Source: Yamagishiella unicocca
Taxonomy: Eukaryota; Chlorophyta; Chlorophyceae; Chlamydomonadales; Volvocaceae
Length of the DNA: 64,000 nt
Assembly (NCBI GenBank): GCA_003116995.1
Contig: BDSL01000028.1
Span: 744,001 to 808,000 of the forward strand
Reading direction: 5' to 3'
Below are positions 50,750 to 61,790 of this stretch, one piece after another. Both the position numbers and the translations under genes were made by a program. The number at the start of each line of letters is the position of its first letter. Positions within the stretch are counted from its first letter, which is position 1. The notes below the pieces were generated by a model. The model saw only the letters and a list, made by a program, of their open reading frames with translations, did no database searches and was not told where the DNA came from.

Positions 50750-51556
50750 CTAAGTCGGAAAGGTGGCACGGCCTGAGGTTGGTGACATTCTCCTTGCGCT
50801 ATCAGTGCTGCACCGACCCCGCAAAGTGGCCACCCCTGCTGCCGTCACCTCGATGACACGAAGGACGTTCTCCCTGGTCGGAACCTGAAGAGTGCTACGG
50901 CGGTTGCGCTCCACAACATACACGTAGTCACCTGGCTCATAACGACCGAAACACGGCTTATATCCGCCCGCGCGCACCCGAGCATACCGGTGCTTGTCGC
51001 GATGCTGGGAGATCAGGAGATTGCCCGCAGCAGCTGGCATCATGTGGCGCACCGCCTCAGCGCGCAGTGTGAGGTATTGGTGAAAGTGCGCCTCCTGTGC
51101 GACATCCAACGGCGCCTCGAACCGTTGACGCAGGGCTGGCGGTACGACTACTGGCTCCACCCCGTAGAGCAGCACGTATGGCGAGAAACCTGTTGAGGCT
51201 TGTGGCGAGCAGTTGTAGCCAAGAGTCAGCCAGGGCAAGTAGTCATCCCAGTTACGCGCTGAGCCTTCAGCCGCACAGGACTTGCAGAGCGACCGTTTCA
51301 ACACCTGCACTATCCGCTCCGATGCTCCATCGGCTTGGGGATGGTTAGGCAAGGTGCGGCGATGATCGATGAGGCACTGCTCGCACAGCGCCGCGAAACA
51401 GCCTTCCCACTCAGTGCCCCTATCAGTGACCACCTCCGCTGGGGCTGAGAACCGTGACAGCACTCGCTCCAGGAATGCACGGCCAGTCTCATTGGTGGTC
51501 TTGTTTGGTAGGGCTATGAGCTCCACATGCTTGGTGAAGTGCTCAATGCACACCAT
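50750..51556 (-). pseudogene. Gypsy integrase catalytic core, defective
   Basis: Contains HFTKHVELIALPNK, VVTDRGTEWEG (second catalytic Asp), HPQADGASERIVQVLKRSL (catalytic Glu) and a C-terminal RYEPGDYVYV segment. The zinc-binding HHCC domain and the first catalytic Asp region are missing: the preceding frame (ending near RIMPNG, about 51,560) jumps directly to MVCIEHF with a frameshift, implying a deletion of roughly 80-90 codons. It cannot be active as it stands. Confidence 0.85.
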
Positions 51557-52106
51557 GACCGGTGCCGTTGGGCATGATGCGATGCAGGGTTGCCCCGGCT
51601 ACACGGTACGACTGAGCGCGCTTGTTGACCCGCCGCTGCTCATCCGACGGTAGCTCCTTGCTGAAACTGCCGTGGCGTAGTAGGTGGTGCAGCTGCGTGT
51701 CGTCCCATGGATCCATGAGCTCCGCTGACGGCTGGAGGTCAGTGGTGGCTGCAACCTCCGCGAGCAGCACTGTGCAATGCTCCAAAGCTGGTGCTGCCCG
51801 CGTCGCCATCGCCAGATAAGCTGCCGGCCTATCCGCTGAGTCCAGAGACACTTCCCCCCCCCGCGGAAAGGCCGGGGGCTCAATGGCGTAGCGTGGACGT
51901 AAATTCGCCATGTGATGAGGTGTGAGGAAGGCACGCTCTAAGGCTTGAGCAAAGGCGAAGATTTGGGCGGCGGCAGGCAGCGAGACCCCCCGGGCCATGA
52001 CCTGCCGCCGCAGCGCATCGTCGATGCCTGCTGTGGCTGCCCCCGGCAGCCCCAGCACGCCCTCCAGCTCTGCAGGGGTCAGCTGAGCCTGGCCCCCCGG
52101 GCCAGG
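51557..52106 (-). pseudogene. 3' part of the C5-methyltransferase-like domain and the integrase linker
   Basis: Continues the frame interrupted at 58,332 by the LTR element. If the insertion and one CCAGG copy are ignored, the codons join in frame. It encodes LTPAELEGVLGLPGAATAG and RGVSLPAAAQIFAFAQAL, which correspond to the target-recognition end and motif X region of C5 methyltransferases, then KELPSDEQRRVNKRAQSY leading to integrase. Confidence 0.75.
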
Positions 52107-52507
52107 TGTTGTATTACGGTACCAGTTAGGCCTGTCAGTCTCCCTTGCCTACTCACTGCTTACTTCCTCTTACTTATCCTTACTTCACTTAACCTTACTT
52201 ACTCTTGCCGACCGGAGTCTTGTCTGGCCGTAACTAACTTAACTGCAGCTTACTTGTGGTTCGACGTTACTGAACGTCGACCCACGGGGCTTCGCACCTT
52301 TGCGTCGCCGTGACACTGGTCACTGGTAGAAGTCTCCTTGACTTCCGTCTTACTTGTCTATCGGTTGATACTTGGCGGTCTTCGCCTAACGCTGACTGTA
52401 GCGGGTTCGCCGGTCGTGCTGTACGACCGCCCGCCAGCGGAGCCCTTCGCTCTGGCTTATCTTTGGCACTTCGCCCAACCGGTAGTTATCTCTACCACCT
52501 CTAAAGG
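52107..52507 (+). repeat. 5' LTR, lacking its last 15 bp
   Basis: Starts TGTTGTATTACGG and ends CACCTCTAAAGG. The final ACTGGTGGTACAACA of the 3' LTR is replaced by the end of the inverted protease ORF. The 64-residue frame in it is a non-coding by-product, repeated in the other LTR. Confidence 0.95.
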
Positions 52508-53520
52508 GCGAAATTCACGCACGGCGCAGCATCCGCAGCGGGTGGCCCCCCCTGAGCCGGCGACGCGAGCCAAGACACGCGACACGGCGACCCACGGGCA
52601 GAGCGCAGCAACAACGAACGTGCAGCATAGTCCATAACAGCAAAGTGCTTTTGCAAAGTAGCAGAACCCAAGATGTACGAAGCGGCATCAGTCAGCTCGG
52701 CAAGCACGTACGGGTTAACAGTAAGGCGAAGGGAGCCCACAGAAAGGCGAAGCGTAACCTGGCCCAAGATAGCCTGCTTACCACCGTCAGCAAGGTGAAC
52801 GTGCGACCAGGAGCACGGCCGAATAGGCAAACCAAGGCGGTGGACGACGGGAGCACCGATGAAGTCGTGGCTGGCACCCGAGTCGAGCAAGGCAGTAAGG
52901 GCGAGGTTGACAGCAGTGACAGGGATCACAGGCAACGAACCACCTGTCGAAAGGGAAGAAGCAACTGCCAAAGAAGAGACAAAGGGCTCAGAAGGCGGAG
53001 CGGAACAGGGCAGTGCGGCGTCGTACCAAAGCTCGGCGGCATAAGGCAGGCCAGGCAGGGTAACGGTACGACCATCAACAGACAAGCCAGCAAACAGAGA
53101 AGTACCGGCAGCAAAGCGACGAAGACAACGCATACCTGAGAGGAGCGCGGCGCTGCGCGCGGCGACGTGAGCCGGAACCAAGAGGGCCAAGGCGGAGTCA
53201 GGTCGGCGACGCTTGCATGCACGGTAGTGAGAAAGCAATGAACGCAAGTGCGAAACGGTGGAGGGAACCGCCAGGATTGTGTGACCGCCAACATCAACGG
53301 AGGAGAAAGAACGACCGCGGGGCGCGAATAGGTTACAAGAAGAGTCGAAACCAGCGCAAACAGCGACGGCATCAAACGTGAACGGGCGACCCACGGAAGT
53401 CTCCAACTCAGTTAATGCAGAAGGCAGCAGAGCCCGAACAGGGCGGCGAACAATCAAGGCAGGCGGTGGAGGCAACAACTCAGGCGAGGAACCCCCCGAC
53501 AGCACCTGAGCAACCCCCTA
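52501..53520 (-). CDS. Retropepsin (protease) part of gag-pro, inverted
   Basis: In the same frame as gag, directly after its UAG stop (53,518-53,520). The aspartic protease motif is ALLDSGASHDFIG, followed by LGLPIRP, ILGQVTLRL and a SYILGSATLQ flap/ILG-like segment. The frame ends at its fusion to the LTR (stop formed at the junction), so the RT that should follow is on the other strand. Known: retropepsins dimerise and process Gag-Pol. Confidence 0.85.
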
Positions 53521-55098
53521 TTTCCGCTTGGCGGCCTTGCGCGCGTTGTACGCAGCCTGCCCCGCAATCGCAGCCGGGCTAAGTTTGTCACACTGCGCGT
53601 AGGCGTGCTCCTTAGACCCGCAGGAGAAACACTGGTGGTCAGCAATCATCGCGCGAACCGTGCCCAGGGGCAGCGCGCGACCATGCTGATCAAAAAACTG
53701 CGTTAGCACGGCCAAGGGGTCCACCTCCATCGCCCCCGCATCCGGCTGCCCACAGCCCCCGTGACGGCCACGGCCGGAGCGGCCGCTGCGGCCCCCCCGA
53801 CCCCCGCGACCCCCGCGACCCCCACGCGGAGCAACGGCAGCAGCAGCAGCGCGAGGAGCGCCACGCGGCTTCTTGGCAGGCGGCACGTCGTCGGCGTCGT
53901 CCTCAAAGTCGGGAACGGCCTGTAAGATGGCAGCGTGAGAGCGCAAAGAGGATTGGGTGCGCCGGCGGACGAAGGCCTTGGCTTCCTCGCCGATGGCATG
54001 CTGAACCAAGTCGGAATACGAGGAAAAGGGGCGGCCGTGAAAGTCAGACGCGCAGGCAGGTGCCAAGCTAGCGGAAAGGCCTTCCAGGAACCAAAACCGG
54101 CGTTCCTCCTCCGTCACCGAAGGGATTTCGGAGAGGATCGCCTCGAGTCGGCTCTGATAGGCAGCAACGGTCTCGCCGGAAGTCATGCGAAAGGAAAGGT
54201 CACGAAGGCGATAACGTGCTTCAGTCTCTAAGGTCTGGATTTGGGGCGCGAAGCGAATGGTAAGCGCATCGATAACGGACTGTACGGTCAAGCGGGACGC
54301 GGGCTGGGAAAGAGACCACTCGTCGTACCACAGCTTCGCGATACCACGCAACGCTTGCGACATATACAGAAGGCAGGAAGACTCATGGCGGCCCCAGGAC
54401 ACGACCGAAAAGAACAGTCGAACATCGCGAAGGAAGGACCGAACGCGGGCAGACGTCTTCTTAGAATCTAGCCGCTCATCTAGGTTAAGTACCGGCGGTG
54501 GAATACTAACCCGCGGAAGGTCACCCGAAGAAGGGCCGCCAGCCGAAGTGGCCTGATGACCGATGGACGCCGCAGCCAAAGTGGGCGGCGCGTGGGTTAC
54601 AGAAGGCGGCACAGGCGGCATGTCGTCCGTCTGGGCGGCTGCGAGGTAAGGCGCGGCCAGTCCAGCGTTAGTCGCAACAACGGCATGGGCGTGTGCAAAG
54701 TTCGACACCGGCGCGGCAAGGGGCGCAGGAGGCGCGGGAAACGGCACAAAAGGAAGCGCATGCGGTTGTTGATTAGCGGGGACAGGCTGAAACAAAACCG
54801 GCCCGAGCAAGTTAGCGCCAGCAAGTGCGGGCGGCAGACCGAGCGCCGGAGGGATCCCTACTCCAGCGTTAGCAATCCCGGCAAGTGGAGCAGCTACGGG
54901 ATTCAGGACAGGAGCAGGGACATCGACAGGGGCAGCAAGAGGACCAACGGCAGCAGGCGCAGGGATGGCGACAGTTCGACCCAAGTGTCCCTGAGTGCGC
55001 CGGCCACTGCCGAGTGCGAAGAGGCGTTCCATGCGTACCGGTGCTATAAGACAAAGTAGCCTGCGTACCGGCGTCGCGAGTGCGAGACGCCTCACCAC
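53518..55098 (-). CDS. Gag protein (526 aa), inverted within the LTR element
   Basis: A plausible ATG lies at 55,032 (MERLFALGSG); the frame is open from 55,098. A Pro/Ala-rich N-terminus leads to a retrotransposon gag core (VRSFLRDVRLFFSVV, YMSQALRGIAKLWYDEW, YRLRDLSFRMTSGETVAAY), an acidic linker, a Gly/Arg-rich segment, and a CX2CX4HX4C zinc knuckle CFSCGSKEHAYAQC near the end. Gag forms the particle and packages RNA. It lies on the minus strand, opposite to the pol half and to the LTRs. Confidence 0.9.
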   Translation of the reverse strand: MVRRLALATPVRRLLCLIAPVRMERLFALGSGRRTQGHLGRTVAIPAPAAVGPLAAPVDVPAPVLNPVAAPLAGIANAGVGIPPALGLPPALAGANLLGPVLFQPVPANQQPHALPFVPFPAPPAPLAAPVSNFAHAHAVVATNAGLAAPYLAAAQTDDMPPVPPSVTHAPPTLAAASIGHQATSAGGPSSGDLPRVSIPPPVLNLDERLDSKKTSARVRSFLRDVRLFFSVVSWGRHESSCLLYMSQALRGIAKLWYDEWSLSQPASRLTVQSVIDALTIRFAPQIQTLETEARYRLRDLSFRMTSGETVAAYQSRLEAILSEIPSVTEEERRFWFLEGLSASLAPACASDFHGRPFSSYSDLVQHAIGEEAKAFVRRRTQSSLRSHAAILQAVPDFEDDADDVPPAKKPRGAPRAAAAAVAPRGGRGGRGGRGGRSGRSGRGRHGGCGQPDAGAMEVDPLAVLTQFFDQHGRALPLGTVRAMIADHQCFSCGSKEHAYAQCDKLSPAAIAGQAAYNARKAAKRK

Positions 55099-55267
55099 CG
55101 GCTAGGAAGATCGACTCTTCTGCGAAGACAGCTAGTAAGTAGGCACAATGCGAAGGAAAGAACACGAATAAGCGTGAATCAGTCAAGCGCGCATACCCAT
55201 AGTCAGATCGGGGTTTGCCAGGTGGATGTGGAGGTCCATCAGGTCGGACATCGAAGATGCGGAAGCG

Positions 55268-57867
55268 TTAAGAATCGCTACCCTTTGCCTCGCGTCGACG
55301 ACTTGCTTGACAAACTGCGTGGGTCTGCTTACTTTAGCTCCATTGATCTGCAGCAGGGCTACAACCAGATTCGCATTGCTGACTCCGATATCCCTGCCAC
55401 GGCCTTTCGCACGCCCTTTGGTCACTTTGAGTACACTGTGTTGAGCTTTGGCTTGGTTAACGCCCCTGCCACCTTCCAAGCTTGCATGGACCGTATGCTC
55501 AGGCCGTACATCGATAAGTTTGTCGTATGCTACCTGGACGATATCCTGATTTACTCCAAAACCAAGGAAGAGCACTTGCATCACCTTCGTATGGTCCTGG
55601 ACGTTCTTCGCAAACACCAGCTTTACGCCAAACTTTCCAAGTGCCACTGGGTGCAGGAGCAGGTCGAATACCTTGGCCACGTGGTGTCGGCTGATGGTAT
55701 TCGCATGGATCCTCGTAAGGTTGCTGCCGTGCGTGACTGGCCTGTCCCTTCCGGTGTCCAGGAGCTTCGCAAGTTTTTGGGTCTTACCAACTACTTCCGT
55801 AAGTTTGTCGCGCGCTACTCGATCGTTGCTGCGCCCCTTACTTCCCTGACGCGCCAGAATGCTTTTCTGTCCGCTGCCGCCTGGACTCCTGCTTGTCAAC
55901 TTGCTTTCGATGAACTTAAGCGTGCTGTCGCTGAGGACATTGTTTTGAGCTTTCCCGACTACTCCGCGCCTTTTCGTGTCGAGTTGCTTACCGACGCCTC
56001 CTTGCACGGTTCGGGTGCTGTCTTGCTGCAAAACGGTCGTCCTGTTGCCTTTGCCAGTAAAAAGTTTTCCTCCGCCGAGCGTAACTACACAACGGGTGAA
56101 CAAGAGCTCCTTGCGGTTGTCCACGCCTTTCGCGAGTGGCGCTGCTATCTTGAGGGCCGTTCCTTTGTGGTTAAGACCGACCACAAGCCGCTCACTTACT
56201 TGCAGGGTGTGCCTACTTTGAACCGCCGGCAGGCTCGCTGGATGGAGTTCATGGCCCGGTTCAACTTCACTTGGGAGTATCTTGCCGGTACCCTTAACAT
56301 TGCTGACGCCCTTAGTCGCCACCCGTCCCTCTTTTCGGCTGTACTGTCCGTCGTTACACGTCGCCAGTCCGCCGCTTCGGAACTTACGGTCTCAGGGTTT
56401 ACTTCGCGCCTTATCGCGGCTTACGCAACGGACCCGTGGTTCACTGACTCTGATAACACCTCTTCCCTTACCTGCGAGCGTGGCCTTTGGCTTCGCACCA
56501 CCGGTGATCAGCGCCTGGTGGTTGTGCCCAACGATGATCAACTTCGCCACGACATCCTGACTCGCTGCCATTCGGACCCTCTTTCCGGTCATCCTGGTGT
56601 TTCCCGCTTGGTCGACCTCGTCCGCCGTACCTTTTGGTGGTCCAGCCTGGTTCGCGACGCCGCGCGCTTCGTGGAACGCTGTGACACCTGCCAACGCAAC
56701 AAGCCTTTGTCCGGTAAACCTCATGGGCTTCTCCAGCCTCTGCCTGTTCCGGACGCTCCCTGGGATAGCGTGTCGCTTGACTACGTCGTTGCCTTGCCCA
56801 AAACTGAGGGGGGATACGACGCCGTGCTTGTTTTGGTCGATCGCTTGACTAAAATGGTGCATCTTGTGCCTACGACCACCACTGTCACTGCTGAACAAAC
56901 CGCCCGTGCGTATTTTGACAACGTTGTCCGCCTTCACGGAGTGCCTAAGTCGGTCGTTTCCGATCGTGGGCCGCAGTTCGGTAGTAAGTTTTGGGCCGCG
57001 TTGGGTGACTTGGTCGGTACTCGTGTGAATCTGTCCACGGCTTACCACCCCCAGACTGATGGGCAAACTGAACGCATGAATCGCACTCTAGGTGACGTAC
57101 TTCGCAACTTTGCCGGCTTGCACCCTGACACGTGGGATACACACTTGGCTGCTGCTGAATTTGCCATGAACAATGCTGTCAATCGTTCAACTGGGCAGTC
57201 CCCGTTCTTCCTGAATTACGGATTTCACCCGGCGACTCCTGTGTCCCGTGAGCTTGACATTCCGGTGCCCGCAGCGAAGGCTTTCGTCGAGTCTTTTGTC
57301 ACCCGCCTGTCTGAGGCCAAACGATGCTTGGAGGCTGCGCAACAGCGTACTACGGCGTACTACAACCTTGGCAAGAAGGACATCACCTTTGCTGCGGGTG
57401 ATCAGGTCCTACTGAGCACGAAGAACTTGCGCTCCTTGTCGGGTACGCGTAAACTGCAGCCACGCTGGATTGGCCCTTTCGCTGTTAAACGCATGGTTGG
57501 GAATGCGGCTGTTGAACTCATCCTGCCTGCGGACTTGCGCATTCATCCCACTTTCCATGTTTCCTTGGTGCGACCGTACCGGGCGCCAATGGACACTGGA
57601 CCATCTGACACTGAACACCCCTCGGCAGTTGAGCCGCCTCCCATAACCTGGGCCGCCGCCGAACCTCTGTTTGCCGTTGAGCGTGTATTGGACCACCGCA
57701 TACGCCGCCCAGGAAAAGGTCGCCGTCGCCGGTCTGTCCATGAGTACTTGGTCAAGTGGAAGAACTACTCGTCTGAACATAACAGCTGGGAACCTGCGCG
57801 CAACTTTACCCCTGACATGAAACCTGTGCTTGACGCGTTTCGCAGCCGGGAGCGTGACGTTTCTTAG
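55268..57867 (+). CDS. Pol: RT, RNase H, integrase, chromodomain
   Basis: The frame is open from 55,174, but recognisable RT begins at VKNRYPLPRVDDLL (about 55,268). The upstream RT finger region is missing at the inversion breakpoint. Counting from 55,174: RT YLDD 120-123; RNase H LLTDAS 271-276; integrase H466, H473, C503, C506; catalytic D536, D597, E633 (DD35E); and a C-terminal chromodomain from FAVERVLDHR (833) through EYLVKWKNY and NSWEPARNF. Known: chromodomain integrases of chromoviruses target methylated heterochromatin. It has no start codon of its own, because normally it would be part of Gag-Pol. Confidence 0.93.
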
Positions 57868-57892
57868 TCAATCCTGTGGCGACGCGGGGACG

Positions 57893-57915
57893 CTTCGTCC
57901 TGGAGGGGGGATAGT
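57893..57915 (+). promoter_or_regulatory. Polypurine tract before the 3' LTR
   Basis: GGAGGGGGGATAGT directly precedes the LTR start at 57,916. Such tracts prime plus-strand DNA synthesis. Confidence 0.8.
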
Positions 57916-58331
57916 TGTTGTATTACGGTACCAGTTAGGCCTGTCAGTCTCCCTTGCCTACTCACTGCTTACTTCCTCTTACTTATCCTTACTTCACTTA
58001 ACCTTACTTACTCTTGCCGACCGGAGTCTTGTCTGGCCGTAACTAACTTAACTGCAGCTTACTTGTGGTTCGACGTTACTGAACGTCGACCCACGGGGCT
58101 TCGCACCTTTGCGTCGCCGTGACACTGGTCACTGGTAGAAGTCTCCTTGACTTCCGTCTTACTTGTCTATCGGTTGATACTTGGCGGTCTTCGCCTAACG
58201 CTGACTGTAGCGGGTTCGCCGGTCGTGCTGTACGACCGCCCGCCAGCGGAGCCCTTCGCTCTGGCTTATCTTTGGCACTTCGCCCAACCGGTAGTTATCT
58301 CTACCACCTCTAAAGGACTGGTGGTACAACA
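57916..58331 (+). repeat. 3' LTR (416 bp, full length)
   Basis: Runs from TGTTGTATTACGG to GTGGTACAACA; the ends are inverted repeats of each other. It is followed by the CCAGG duplication. Confidence 0.95.
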
Positions 58332-59075
58332 CCAGGCAGCATGACGCTGAAGACATCTCCTGGTGGCAACACTAACGGGCGCCGGCCCGGGACGTCGCAT
58401 GGGAGGTAAGGACGGGGAAATGGGCTCTCCACTGGCGAAAGAAGGCGCCCCGGCAACAACTGCTCCAGTGTGCCGGCGGCAGGCTGCCAGGTTTGCGCGT
58501 CGATCATACGCGAAAGCCGATTCACATCCGCTAAGTTGGTGTAGACCATGCAGAGGTGATGCTGGTGCCTGCCAAGGCGCGCCAAATCTACCACAGCGCC
58601 ATTGCCAAAAGCACTGTCCCCCGTCGTGTCACCACTGACCTGAAGAAGGTAGCCGGGAAGCAAACGGGGCTGCAGCCGCTGCAAGGCTCCGACTAGGCTC
58701 ATCAGCACCAACGCCCCCGGCGCGGCCAACGAGTCAAGGTCTCCCACCACCAACCACTGGTGCGCTTTGAAGGCGCCCAAATTGCGTAACATGGCCTCCG
58801 TGATGGGACCAGTGGCTGGCAGCTGCATGAAGGGCTTCTTGGTGGCCATGGTCATGAGTTGCCCAGGATAGTCGAAGTCGCTGCCGCAGCGTTTTGATAG
58901 CGGGCGCGGGTGGCGGCTCAATGACCATGTACTCACGCACCCTCCAACCTGCCCGGAGGCAGGCCTCAAGACCTGACGCATGCTGACCATGTTCCACCAC
59001 CACAATCCCCTCTGAAGCTGAATTTTCCAGGAAGTGATGTGACACCAGGCTGGTGTTCAGGGAGAGGGTGAGGTC
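58332..59075 (-). pseudogene. C5-cytosine-methyltransferase-like domain of the gypsy element, 5' part
   Basis: The minus strand, with one frameshift near 58,880-58,900, encodes GIVVVEHGQHASGLEACLRAGWRV-type motif I/II sequence, then DFDYPGQL, HQWLVVGDLDSLAAPG where the catalytic PCQ loop (motif IV) is expected, LLPGYLLQVSGDT in place of the ENV motif VI, and LGRHQHHLCMVYTNLAD like motif VIII. Known: C5 MTases need the PC cysteine and ENV glutamate; both are absent here. It lies between RNase H and integrase and continues at 52,106 beyond the inserted LTR element. It is degenerate, or a non-catalytic derivative. Confidence 0.65.
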
Positions 59076-59079
59076 GTCC

Positions 59080-60365
59080 AAGTCCGGGCTGCCCGCCCCG
59101 CGGGCAACCTGGGCTCGTGCTGGCTCGCATGACAAGGCGTTGAGTGCAACTCGATGCTCCCTTGCCAGGCGATTGGCCGACTGAATTAACCCCTTGGTGG
59201 CGACAGTGGACAGTGATGGCTGCTCCAGTGGGCACACCTCCGTCACATCACCAATTGCACCATTGTGGCCTGCCAACAGCTCCTCGGCTGTCGGCAGCAC
59301 CCCTCCTACGCCCGTCGCCAATACCGTGTGCAGACGATCATGCTGACCCCGCGCAGCCGTTAACAACACCTGCATGGTATCGCTGATGCTGGCCGCAATG
59401 CTGGTGGTGAGCACTCTCGGGTAGGGCACAAGTTTGGGCATCGGCGGTGCAGGGTCTGACTCCTCATCCATCCAGGAGCCCGTGCCATCACGGTCATCAG
59501 CGGGCGGCATGCGGCTGAGAGCGTCGGCGTTCTGATGCAGCGAGCCAGGACGGTGGCAGATGTCGAAGTCGTACTGGCACATGATGAGAGCCCAGCGTGC
59601 GTACGTGCCGACACTGCCAGCGTTACTGTTCTCCATGAGCCACAACAACGGGGCATGATCTGTGACGAGGGTAAACTGCACACCATGGAGGTACGGACGC
59701 AGTGTCTGCATAGCCCAGCAGGCCACGAGCATCTCACCCTTGTACGAAATAATGTAGTTGCGCTCGTGCACGTTGAGAGACCGGGAGACTGCTGCCACCA
59801 GATACTCATTGCCGTCATCATCCAACTGCCCCAACACGCCGCTGATGCCAACAGCTGAGAAGTCGGTGTGGAGAATGAGCGGTCGACCCAGCTGAATGCG
59901 GCGCACAATCAGGCCCTCCTGGCTGAACACCCCCTTGATGGCGGCCAACGCGGCCTGGTGCTCCGGTTGCCACGTGTGCTCGTCCCAAACCACACCTTTG
60001 CGGGTCAGCTGGTTGAGCGGCGCGGTGATGTCGCTGAACTTGGGCACGTAGCAGCGGTAGTAGTTGACCAAACCCAAGAGAGCCTGCAGCTCCGTTAGGT
60101 TGGCGGGAGGCTGCAGCGCAAGGATCGCCGCGATCTTCGCTGCCATGGGCCACAAGCCCTGCGCGCTCACCATGTGCCCCAAAAACTCCACTGCCAACAC
60201 CGTTTTGTCAGGGTGAAGCTTGAGCCCGCACCGAATCAAGCACTGCAGTACTGCCCCGCAGTCTGCCAGATGCTGTTTGGGGGATGGCGAAAACCAGAAT
60301 GTCATCCACAAATGCCATGGCGCAATGCTCCAGGCCACAGCGTCGCAGCTCGTGATCAACCACCA
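59080..60365 (-). pseudogene. Gypsy RT C-terminal half, RNase H and linker
   Basis: The minus strand has AFVDDILVF (RT catalytic motif, before a one-base frameshift), LKLHPDKTVLAVEFLGHMVS, LLGLVNYYRCYVPKFSDITAPL, and RNase H motifs ILHTDFSAVGISGVLGQ and FTLVTDHAPLLWL, ending ICHRPGSLHQNADALSR. A ~230-residue linker leads into the methyltransferase-like domain. It is joined in frame to the RT N-half if the 654-bp insertion at 60,366 is ignored. Confidence 0.88.
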
Positions 60366-61019
60366 CCGTACGCGTGCCTGATCACCGCGCAGGGCAAAAA
60401 TTTCGAATTAATTTTTAATTCGCGCAGGTCTCTTGAGGTATTATTTTTCAGTTCGCGCAGTGCTGTAGGGTATATCTTTTAGTTTCGCGCAGCGTAAAAG
60501 ATGATGTTTCGCGCAAAGGAATCATGCATGCTAGTAGGAAGACGGGAATGGCGGAATGTCTATGTAGTTTAAATAAACTCTCGCGCCGTAAGGAACTCGT
60601 GCGAGCTGCACGCTCGCGTCTTTCCCAGAAGCTAGCAATGCATTCTAGAATGTCTGCAAACGATACTGTTATGAGCGGCACAATCGCTACCCCAAGTAAA
60701 TCTGATAGGCAATCAAGACGACAGCTCTCGCGAACTTCTGAACCGCTGATATCAATATCATTACCGTAGCTCGAAGAAGGTATCTGTTCTACGACTCAAT
60801 GTCCTCCTCCTCCTCCTCCTCCCCGGCCCCCCGGTTTGGGGCGCGGATGGCTGGGCAGGGTAGGAGTGGGTAGGGTTAATTTACAGATTCGCGCAGGCCT
60901 CTCGGGGTATTATTTTTTTCCATCGCCCAGGCCGCTAAGGCATTTATTTAATTTGCGCAAAAGTGCACTTTTTTCCGAGTAATTAATTACTTATTAGCGT
61001 TGATATCACGTGGGTACGG
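60366..61019. mobile_element. 654-bp MITE-like element inside the gypsy RT
   Basis: Imperfect terminal inverted repeats start CCGTAC at both ends (CCGTACGCGTGCCTGATCA left; CCGTACCCACGTGATATCA from the right). The ends are AT-rich, with repeated TTCGCGCAG motifs (left four times, right once or twice) and TATTATTTTT. It is flanked by a 2-bp CA (TG) duplication; removing it with one copy restores the RT frame. It has no transposase; an 81-codon frame at 60,524 is unrecognised. Confidence 0.8.
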
Positions 61020-61790
61020 CATTTGGAACTGCCCCGTAGCGTTGCGTAAGCCGTACAGGTTGCAGGTGTACTTCCACAGCTTGCCGTGCCACCAGAAAGA
61101 CGTCTTGTCCTGATCCCCTTCCGCGAGAGGTATCTGGTTGAAGGCCACATGGCAGTCCATTTTGCTGATCCAGGCGGCGCTGCCAATGCGCTGGAAAAGC
61201 TGCTCTGGCGTGGGTGGCACATACTTGTTGGGTTTGGTGGCCGCGTTGAGCGGCCTGGCATCACAACAGTAGCGCCGGTCCGTCCACTGCCCATCTGCAT
61301 CCTTCTTGGCTAGCATGGTGACATTCATGGCATACTTGGTGGATTGCGAGGGCACGATAATACCCGCGTCACGCAGCTCTGTACACTTTTCCTCCTGAAT
61401 ACGCAGCTCCAACGGCGAATGCCAACGCTGGGACTGCCAGATGGGTCGGTCATGAACCAGGTCGATGGTGGCTGGCCCCATCTCACCGCTGTAGCAACCC
61501 AGGTCCTTCAGCGAGCGAGCAAACACGGCATCATTCTGATGCAGCATCTGCTTGAACTGCGTGCGTAGTGCTGGCGGCATGTCCGGACGCTCACACCACT
61601 TGTAACCCCCTTGCTCGTCCTTGGAGAACCGGGTGCCCGTTCCAGGGTACCGATTGCCTTCAGGAGTGGTCATGGAGGGGAGTGACGTCTCGGGACTCTG
61701 CTGCTGTACTGCTGCCAGATGCTGCTGAGCCATCCTGTGCTGCCGTAGAGCTAACCAGGCTGGTGAAGACCGCCCCACGGTCCTGCTCAT
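61020..61790 (-). pseudogene. Gypsy RT N-terminal half
   Basis: The minus strand has GPATIDLVHDRPIWQSQRW, YAMNVTMLAKKD, YCCDARPLNAATKP, WISKMDCHVAFNQIPL (RT Asp) and NLYGLRNATGQFQ, where the 654-bp insertion interrupts it. It is preceded by a proline/serine-poor linker in another frame (frameshift about 61,700-61,790). Confidence 0.9.

Larger units (their letters stand above)
52107..58331 (+). mobile_element. Complete LTR retrotransposon (Ty3/gypsy, chromodomain type) with inverted internal half
   Basis: LTRs at 52,107-52,507 and 57,916-58,331 appear identical over 401 bp. The target duplication CCAGG is at 52,102-52,106 and 58,332-58,336. TGTTGTA/TACAACA ends are present. The 3' half (RT, RNase H, integrase, chromodomain) is on the plus strand; gag and protease are on the minus strand. 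Identical LTRs imply very recent insertion. It is inserted in the methyltransferase-like domain of an older gypsy element. Confidence 0.93.

Noticed and set aside
52310..52504. 64-codon ORF, present identically at 58,119-58,313
   Set aside because: It lies in both LTRs of the same element; LTR sequence, not a gene.
60524..60769. 81-codon ORF in the 654-bp insertion
   Set aside because: No recognisable domain and no homologous frame on the other side; likely chance in a non-autonomous element.
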